DNA of 64,000 bases. It comes from Bacteroidales bacterium. GTDB lineage: Bacteria; Bacteroidota; Bacteroidia; Bacteroidales; JAGOPY01. Below, piece after piece: positions 58,504 through 64,000 of the stretch. Numbering within the stretch: the first letter of the stretch is position 1; each line of letters starts with the position of its first letter. The notes beneath the pieces were generated by a model. The model was not told the origin of the DNA, made no database searches, and was given only the letters and a program-made list of their open reading frames with translations. The stretch covers positions 54,601 to 118,600 of the forward strand of contig JAGOPY010000011.1 of assembly GCA_017991835.1 (NCBI GenBank), given 5' to 3'. Both the position numbers and the translations under genes were made by a program.

Positions 58504-61281
58504 TCATCTTACCACCACCTTTCGGGCCACCATCCCGCCACCGGTATCCACCCGCACCAGGTACAGCCCCGGCGCCAGCCCGTTCAGCGGAATCTTCAAT
58601 ACATGATCTCTCGCCTGTTCGCCTGTTCGCCCGTTCGTCTGTTCGCCTGTTCTATTGCTCGATTGTTCAATTGTTATACCTCTGCCATCAAAGATCCTCA
58701 CGCTTTCGATCTTCCCCGGAGATTCGATGTAAAGCACCTCCGACGCGGGGTTGGGGTAGATTGATAAAAATGAGTTATTAAAACGATGTTCAATACCGAG
58801 GCACAGATCACCATCTTCATTTGAAAATTCGGATTCACAGGTATCGGTGCCATTGGTATACAGGGCCGAGATCTTGTAGCTGTGGTAATCATTTTCATTT
58901 TCACAAATGGCATAATCATCCAGGAAAAACAATTGTCCGGTATAGGCCCTCAGATAATACGGAAATCCATTATCACTACGGTAAACAGCAAAGGTGTCAA
59001 ATTGGTCCTGGAAGACGCCAATAGGAGCTGACCAGCCCAGGGCCATCGCCCCAAGTCCCTGATCATAGTTTGCTTCCAGCTCTGTCGGGGGATTACAGTT
59101 GCTGACAACAGCTGCAGTAGACAGGTATCCCGATTCGCCTGTTTCCCCGGGGAAACCATAAGAGCTTAAATCATATACGGCAGTAAGCTGGAATGTGTAA
59201 ATACCGGGCGGGGTATCATCCGAAATGGCGATTTCAATCGTATCCGCTGGCGGCTCCGGTGCGCATGAAATATATTCCACAAAATCCATATCCCTGTAAA
59301 GCATCAACCCAAGTAAATTTTCAGGTACGTTGCCGGTACTATCCAGAGGCAGACAGGCTGTCAGTATCATGTTGCCGGATTGGTAGAAACAGGATGGGAG
59401 ATAGAGATATTCGCAAAAAAAGATGTCGGTAACCGGGGCGCTCACACCATCGGGATAAAGCGCTCTTACAGTTAAATTATAATTTTCGCCGTAAGTAAGC
59501 GGGGATAAATCAATGAAGGCAGTGTCAGTAAAAGCGAAAAGCGAATCATTAAGAAAAACCTGGTAACCCTCCAGGGTATACGGCGGTCCTGGCGAAAAGA
59601 TGCGGATGTTGTCGATCGCCCAACCTGATGCTTCCACTCCATTATCATCGGCATGAAAAGTAAACCAGACGGGCATCCCCTCGGGGATGAAGAAAGGGCC
59701 CAGGTTCAATGAAATATCTTCCCATTCCGACGAAGTATCGAGTTCATGAAAATTGTTCCAGTTCACGCCATCCTCGCTGTATTCTATGAACGCTTCCTGC
59801 CCGTTCATCCCATCGAAGTAACTGTCGAATTCCAGATAATAATCAGGACGGTAATTAAGAATAGTCGGTGGAACAATGAAATAATCCGAACTGCCGTCAT
59901 TATTTCCTGCAGCCAGATCATTTACTGCAGCGTAATGGTCACTCCATGATGGGATTATCCAGCCGCCTCCGCTTCCATCCTCAGCCCTGAACCACCCTTC
60001 ACCCAGGCTTTGGGTTTGCCATCCGGTCGGTGGAAACTGGCCATTTTCAAAGTTTTCTTGCAGGACCACTACATCCGGTGCATTCCATGAAGCGATCAAT
60101 GAAACGGGATCGATCTCAAGGCCCGAAACAGGGAATTTGCGGCACTGAAGTGGCACATTGATGACCATATCGGGTGTGACCATTAAACCATTAATGAAAT
60201 AGGTCTCATTTCCAGGAGAATAAACAGAAAGGTTTAATACCGGATTTGGTTCGTTGAATTCGACGATCGCCGAAGCGCCTGTTGTGTTAAGTTCTGAAGG
60301 GATTTCATCTCCATTAACCGCGATCACGGTGTATTGCCACTTCGAAGTATCGCAAAGCATGACATTGATGGTAATGGTGAACGACATCTGATGCCCGACG
60401 ATATTTGAAACATGGTAGTCCGACCATTGCCCGTTAAGGTAATGTTCTTTAATGCCAAACGCATACCAGCCGGGAGTCAATGCCCCCCACTCAAAGTCAT
60501 TGCAATATGAATTTATTACTGAATCCAGGGTTGTCGCAATCCCCATCTCAGGCGGCCCCGACGGATCGAAACCGGAAAACCGGTCGACAAGGTAGAAATC
60601 GACATCTCCACCTGTATAATCATTTGAAATCCAGGCCCGGATCATAAAGTCCTGCAACGGCGACAACAGCCAGGTATTTCCATCCATATTAATATAGCTG
60701 AAATTATAGACCGGATTATCTGTGTCGACGCCTACCGGAGCAGCATCTGGCGAATCAGCGAGTTGTCTCATCCCCAGATAAAAAGTACCTGAATTTATTA
60801 CAGCCGACATTCCCTCAAATTCGACCCAGTAATAGTTATTTACCGTGACATCCAGGGAGTCAAGTGCAGTACCCGGCATTCCCCCAGCTCCATTATCATC
60901 AAAAATTATAACCCGGAACTGCGAACCGAGAAATGGTCCCGGAAACTCTCCATCTCCAACGTAAATCCTTCCGCCGGTCACTTCTGCCGGATACCAGTTT
61001 GGCACGAATTTGTTTGCACTGATACAACCTTGATTGGCAAATAAAAAATAGTCATCAGCCTCATTATCATCGAAATAAAATTCCTGGTAGTTATTTATCC
61101 CCGGCCAAAAGACATGGCACCAGGTATCATTATTCATGACCGTTGCATACACATTAAAGCCGGGATCATTAAAAGCCTTTTCCGGTAGTAACTCATTCTT
61201 TGTAAGGTTATTCTGGGCTGAAAGGACAATGGCTGCAAACAACAGACAAACAGTTAAAAAGAATGTCTTTGGCGTTTTCAT
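58504..61281 (-). CDS. Large T9SS-secreted adhesin-like protein (choice-of-anchor J)
   Basis: About 925 residues. Signal peptide MKTPKTFFLTVCLLFAAIVLSAQ. Beta-rich N-terminal domains (to about residue 400) are followed by a choice-of-anchor-J domain (about 405-575: 'LQENFENGQFPPTGWQTQSLG', 'GWAIDNIRIF'), fibronectin-III-like repeats and a T9SS sorting domain ('LSIYPNPASEVLYIESPGKIE'). The sorting domain is nearly identical in DNA to the downstream gene's, including the octamer array. It likely works as a surface adhesin or scaffold. The ATG at 61281 gives the signal peptide. Confidence 0.87.
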   Translation of the reverse strand: MKTPKTFFLTVCLLFAAIVLSAQNNLTKNELLPEKAFNDPGFNVYATVMNNDTWCHVFWPGINNYQEFYFDDNEADDYFLFANQGCISANKFVPNWYPAEVTGGRIYVGDGEFPGPFLGSQFRVIIFDDNGAGGMPGTALDSLDVTVNNYYWVEFEGMSAVINSGTFYLGMRQLADSPDAAPVGVDTDNPVYNFSYINMDGNTWLLSPLQDFMIRAWISNDYTGGDVDFYLVDRFSGFDPSGPPEMGIATTLDSVINSYCNDFEWGALTPGWYAFGIKEHYLNGQWSDYHVSNIVGHQMSFTITINVMLCDTSKWQYTVIAVNGDEIPSELNTTGASAIVEFNEPNPVLNLSVYSPGNETYFINGLMVTPDMVINVPLQCRKFPVSGLEIDPVSLIASWNAPDVVVLQENFENGQFPPTGWQTQSLGEGWFRAEDGSGGGWIIPSWSDHYAAVNDLAAGNNDGSSDYFIVPPTILNYRPDYYLEFDSYFDGMNGQEAFIEYSEDGVNWNNFHELDTSSEWEDISLNLGPFFIPEGMPVWFTFHADDNGVEASGWAIDNIRIFSPGPPYTLEGYQVFLNDSLFAFTDTAFIDLSPLTYGENYNLTVRALYPDGVSAPVTDIFFCEYLYLPSCFYQSGNMILTACLPLDSTGNVPENLLGLMLYRDMDFVEYISCAPEPPADTIEIAISDDTPPGIYTFQLTAVYDLSSYGFPGETGESGYLSTAAVVSNCNPPTELEANYDQGLGAMALGWSAPIGVFQDQFDTFAVYRSDNGFPYYLRAYTGQLFFLDDYAICENENDYHSYKISALYTNGTDTCESEFSNEDGDLCLGIEHRFNNSFLSIYPNPASEVLYIESPGKIESVRIFDGRGITIEQSSNRTGEQTNGRTGEQARDHVLKIPLNGLAPGLYLVRVDTGGGMVARKVVVR
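58613..58676 (-). repeat. In-frame octamer array in a T9SS domain, copy 2
   Basis: Eight 8-nt units matching 56807-56870 with one base difference (GCCTGTTC in place of GTCTGTTC at unit 5). Confidence 0.88.
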
Positions 61282-61336
61282 CGGTGAATTGGTTAACATT
61301 CATAAGACAGAAAAATATATGAAATGGTTGCATCAG

Positions 61337-61446
61337 TGTTCTTTAAACCGGAACACGGATAATCACGGATAGGATGGATAATCACGAATGGGACGGATAA
61401 TCACGAATAGGACGGATAATCACGAATGGGACAGATAATCCCGGAC
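61337..61446. repeat. 19-nt tandem array (GGATAATCACGAATGGGAC)
   Basis: A GTGTTC-GAACAC hairpin (61337 onward) leads into four or more 19-base units of GGATAATCACGAATGGGAC type. It lies between the start of the large T9SS gene and the stop of the HD-PycTM gene, 12 bases from the latter's TAG. Confidence 0.85.
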
Positions 61447-61457
61447 ACGAAATTTTC

Positions 61458-62633
61458 CTAATGAACGAAAAGGTAATTCACGATGAAAGCGACCACCGTG
61501 ATGATCATCCCGATCATGAAAACATTGTAGGCAATCCTCACAAGCCGGAACTTCTTCGACAGGATCTTCCCCAGTTCATACTGGTTTTTCAGCAGTACCG
61601 AATAAAGATACTCGTCGTCTCTCATCATATCCCTCACGGCATTCAGATACTCATCATAATCCATCCTGATGAAATTGCCGAAGAAATTCAGGTCAACCTG
61701 GTGGTTCTGAATATCGGCGCCGGAAAATTTACTTGTCACGATGTTGGGCCGGGTACTCAGGATCGCAATGGTGATGGTGACCATGCAGACCACCAGCAAC
61801 ACCAGGATCGGTATGATATCTTTCGACATATTGCCGATATTGCCTGCCAGCATGGTGATAATGATGGAGATGATAATAGCGTTGACCGAGATCAGGATGT
61901 TGGATTTGTTGTCGGCGATGGAGTTCAGGTTGATCTGGTTACGCGCCGTGATACGGAACATGGTATCGACGCCGCGCGAATAGCTGAAACGCTTTTCTGA
62001 AGCCGATTCTTTCCGGGCTTCGATCAGCCTGCGCCGGTTCATCCGGTCGGACAGGCGCCTCAGCGTTTCCTCCTTCGCGTCTTGCAACTTGGTTTTTCCG
62101 TAATTGGTGTAATATTGGTGAGATGTCAGAAAATCGACCCAGCGCTTTTCATAAACCGGACGCTTTTCCTGCCCCGGGCGCAGCATCACACACTCGTCGA
62201 ACAGCAGGTCGAACTGCTCGATGGCATTTTCGGATGCCAGGAACATCAGGTCGGCATCACACAATGCTTCAGCAATAAGGCCTTCGGGCTTCGCTTCGGC
62301 CCCAGCCGACAAAATTATCCGGGAAATCAAATCCACCGCCTCCGGTTCAATCCCTTCCTTTACCAGAAATTCCGCAGCTATTTCCGCGCTCTTTTCACGA
62401 ACCTTGTCTCCGTTGCCGGTATAGCCCGAATGCAGGAACAGTGCACTTATCCGTAGAATATTCATCTCTTCTTCCGTCAATCCCTCATGTTTTCCAATAG
62501 TTTCAGCCTGCTTATCCAGCTTCTGAACATACGATAGGTTATGAAAAAGGACCGTTTCGGGTAATTGATCAGTCAGTAGAACCGAAACATGCTTCTCAGC
62601 CGCGGTAACCAGGCGGTCGTCGATTTTTTTCAT
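61458..62633 (-). CDS. HD-domain protein with C-terminal PycTM-like (DUF5706) membrane domain
   Basis: About 391 residues. The N-terminal HD-superfamily phosphohydrolase domain (about 1-190) shows helices like 'VSVLLTDQLPETVLFHNLSYVQKLD' and 'ISALFLHSGYTGNGDK', with the HD pair altered to HS, while 'EALCDADLMFL' retains a late Asp. The C-terminal half (about 225-391) has 'RGVDTMFRITARNQINLNSIADNKSNILISVNAIIISI', three membrane helices and 'ATRPNIV', the signature of the Pycsar effector TM domain (PycTM/DUF5706). Pycsar effectors bind cCMP or cUMP and break the membrane. No cyclase gene is adjacent, so a signalling or housekeeping role is equally possible. Confidence 0.82.
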   Translation of the reverse strand: MKKIDDRLVTAAEKHVSVLLTDQLPETVLFHNLSYVQKLDKQAETIGKHEGLTEEEMNILRISALFLHSGYTGNGDKVREKSAEIAAEFLVKEGIEPEAVDLISRIILSAGAEAKPEGLIAEALCDADLMFLASENAIEQFDLLFDECVMLRPGQEKRPVYEKRWVDFLTSHQYYTNYGKTKLQDAKEETLRRLSDRMNRRRLIEARKESASEKRFSYSRGVDTMFRITARNQINLNSIADNKSNILISVNAIIISIIITMLAGNIGNMSKDIIPILVLLVVCMVTITIAILSTRPNIVTSKFSGADIQNHQVDLNFFGNFIRMDYDEYLNAVRDMMRDDEYLYSVLLKNQYELGKILSKKFRLVRIAYNVFMIGMIITVVAFIVNYLFVH

Positions 62634-62667
62634 AAATAATTGAGGATAAATGAACAAAAGTAACTGA

Positions 62668-62698
62668 ACAAAGTTATCTAATTTTGAGGCACGAAACA
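62668..62698 (-). promoter_or_regulatory. Complete Bacteroidota promoter for the HD-PycTM gene
   Basis: On the minus strand: -33 TTG (62696-62698), a 20-base spacer and -7 TAACTTTG (62668-62675), 34 bases before the ATG at 62633. A second -7-like TACTTTTG lies at 62655-62662. The frame's TTG start at 62699 is therefore rejected. Confidence 0.7.
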
Positions 62699-62761
62699 AA
62701 ATGCTGACATATTCATCCGACAGATGAGACCTACGGTTCTGAACTTGTTAAAACACTGGAA

Positions 62762-62914
62762 GAGGGTATCTCAAAAGGATTTAACCACAAAGGAACACCA
62801 AGGAATTCACAAAGGCACACAAAGGAATCACGTTGACATTCAACGACTTCGTGCGCCTTTGTGTTGTACTTTGCGCGCCTTTGTGGTTAATTCAGACCCA
62901 TTTGAGTAAACCCT
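62762..62914. mobile_element. MITE-like palindromic element, copy 2
   Basis: A 153-bp copy of the 3687-3840 element: left end GAGGGTATCTCAAAAGG, the core TTTAACCACAAAGGAACACC, and a mirrored right half (CGCCTTTGTGGTTAA). The right end is more degraded. It fills much of the 424-bp gap 62634-63057; the rest shows no gene. Confidence 0.75.
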
Positions 62915-63057
62915 ACCAATTGTTTTGTAAAGATGGGAACCGACGGGAAGCTCGTTGGACTACTTATAAAAAGTAAAGATTAAGACTTTCGATGCAACTT
63001 AAGATTTAATCGGAAAACTAACACAAGATGACAGATTTAACCTAATTTAACAGTACG

Positions 63058-64000
63058 ATGATGAGAATAACCCCGGCGATAATATTGTTCCTCCTGTTTC
63101 TAACCGGAGCGGAATCCTTTTCCCAGGATAAGAATGCAGGAAAAACGGTGCCTTTATTCGAGTCGGACGACATCATTCATCTCGACCTTAGGGCCGACTT
63201 TAAAGCCGTTTTTGCTGCAACCGACGATTCAACCTACTTCCCGGCCGAACTTATCTGGCAAAGTGATGACGGTAAGAATGCGGCATTTGACGTGGAGATC
63301 CGGCAGAGGGGAGAAACGCGCCGGAAAAAGACCACCTGTTCCTTTGCCCCGCTGCGGCTGAAATTTCCTAAAAACATTACCGATGGCACCCCATTCGAGG
63401 ATCAAAAAACGATCAAACTGGTGACCCACTGCAATAAAGGCGATGCATTCGAACAGAATATCATCGCTGAGTACCTGGTATACAAAGCATTTAATGTACT
63501 GACCGACAGCTCCTTCAAGGTCCGCCCGGCCCTGATCCGCTATATCTCCACCGGGAAAAAGGCCGACACCCTGCAGAAATTCGCCTTCTTTATCGAACGG
63601 GAGAAACACCTGGCCCAGAGGCTAAAAGGGGATGAAATCGAAACGGAAAAAGTCCATCCCGACCGGTTGGATCCTTTCCAGACCTGCCTCGTCGATCTGT
63701 TCGAATACATGATCGGAAATACCGATTATTCCATCTACGAACGGCATAATATGGTCATTGTCAGCAATAAAACCGGTCAGCCTCCTTTTATCCCCGTGCC
63801 ATACGATTTCGACTGGAGCGGGCTCGTTTCGGCCAGCTATGCCGTGCCCAACCCCAAATTCAATACCAGCGATGTCAAAGTACGGATCTACCGGGGACTG
63901 AAACGGGACCGGGAAACGGTCGACCGCGCCATACGGCTTTTCAATGAAAGAAAACAGGAAATTTACAGGGTGTTTGAGTCGTATGAGCTGCTGGAGCAAA
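63058..64000 (+). CDS. Secreted CotH/HipA-kinase-like protein, partial at window end
   Basis: The first ~314 codons of a longer gene cut by the window edge. The signal peptide (MMRITPAIILFLLFLTGAESFSQ) is followed by an N-terminal beta-domain with 'IRQRGETRRKKTTCSFAPLRLKF' (near residue 80). Later sites look like a CotH/HipA kinase fold: 'HCNKGDAFEQNIIAEYLVYKAFN' (near 123), 'IGNTDYSIYERHNMVIV' (near 219; catalytic D and N) and 'VPYDFDWSG' (near 247; metal-binding D). The family is widespread and uncharacterised in Bacteroidota. If it is a kinase it would act outside the cytoplasm. The C-terminus is unseen. Confidence 0.7.
   Translation, partial: MMRITPAIILFLLFLTGAESFSQDKNAGKTVPLFESDDIIHLDLRADFKAVFAATDDSTYFPAELIWQSDDGKNAAFDVEIRQRGETRRKKTTCSFAPLRLKFPKNITDGTPFEDQKTIKLVTHCNKGDAFEQNIIAEYLVYKAFNVLTDSSFKVRPALIRYISTGKKADTLQKFAFFIEREKHLAQRLKGDEIETEKVHPDRLDPFQTCLVDLFEYMIGNTDYSIYERHNMVIVSNKTGQPPFIPVPYDFDWSGLVSASYAVPNPKFNTSDVKVRIYRGLKRDRETVDRAIRLFNERKQEIYRVFESYELLEQ

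Noticed and set aside
61458..62633. A complete Pycsar system
   Set aside because: Only an effector-type domain is present. No adjacent adenylate/uridylate cyclase gene was found, and this HD-PycTM architecture occurs as a stand-alone chromosomal gene in Bacteroidota.

Overview
The window is chromosomal DNA from a Bacteroidota bacterium, most likely an environmental, anaerobic or facultative Bacteroidales/Marinilabiliales-type lineage. The signs are several proteins with type IX secretion (T9SS) C-terminal sorting domains, many OmpA, BamA and beta-barrel surface proteins, FISUMP and choice-of-anchor-J secreted proteins, a bifunctional DAHP synthase/chorismate mutase, and promoters of the Bacteroidota type (-33 TTG, -7 TAnnTTTG). 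About 44 protein genes are supported. I found no rRNA, no convincing tRNA, no CRISPR array and no intact transposase gene.

Layout. 1-6.2 kb: housekeeping genes (CorA-type transporter, DAHP synthase/chorismate mutase, AsnRS, sigma-54, a PAP2-like membrane protein). 6.2-13.7 kb: a minus-strand respiratory locus with a hexaheme lipoprotein carrying a collagen-like stretch, a small CX4CH lipoprotein, a DUF5777-like beta-barrel, a 7-heme cytochrome, a cytochrome b, a 7-CXnCH NapC/NirT-like cytochrome and a second beta-barrel. A Crp/Fnr regulator lies upstream, and a perfect FNR-type box (TTGAT-N4-ATCAA) sits in the spacer between them. 13.8-34.6 kb: an alpha-glucan/maltose locus with a GPH/SLC45-type transporter, a kinase, a beta-phosphoglucomutase-GH65 fusion, six GH13 enzymes spread over cytoplasm, periplasm, lipoprotein and T9SS-secreted locations, a CBM9-like T9SS protein and a FISUMP protein, but no SusC/SusD. 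34.7-46 kb: mixed genes (small PG-rich membrane protein, LTD-like surface protein, separated hypA and hypC, TolB-like lipoprotein, HDAC-family deacylase, EamA exporter, patatin-BamA protein, UspA). 46.3-49.1 kb: a very large cytochrome with 19 CXXCH motifs and a C-terminal cytochrome b domain. 49.2-53.6 kb: an OmpA/PD40 protein and a GH3 beta-glucosidase. 53.8-56.7 kb: an AT-rich two-gene operon of AAA-type ATPases with its own repeat-bearing promoter. 56.7-64 kb: two adhesin-like T9SS proteins with nearly identical 3' ends, an HD-domain/PycTM (DUF5706-like) membrane protein, and the first ~314 codons of a secreted CotH/HipA-kinase-like protein that runs off the window.

How the genes work together. 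Secreted and lipoprotein amylases would cut alpha-glucans outside or in the periplasm. The MFS carrier would import maltose or a similar disaccharide. The GH65-betaPGM fusion would then phosphorolyse it to glucose plus glucose 6-phosphate, with a trehalose-synthase-like enzyme and a cytoplasmic GH13 reshaping the pool. The Crp/Fnr regulator lies between this locus and the cytochrome locus and could link anaerobic respiration to sugar use.

The least expected features are (i) short tandem arrays of 7-9 nt units that repeatedly start at stop codons and also sit in frame inside four coding sequences, (ii) a ~154-bp MITE-like palindromic element present three times, (iii) the ATPase pair with 16-nt direct repeats at its promoter, and (iv) the 19-heme cytochrome. 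All functional statements rest on reading the sequence and family knowledge; no searches were run.
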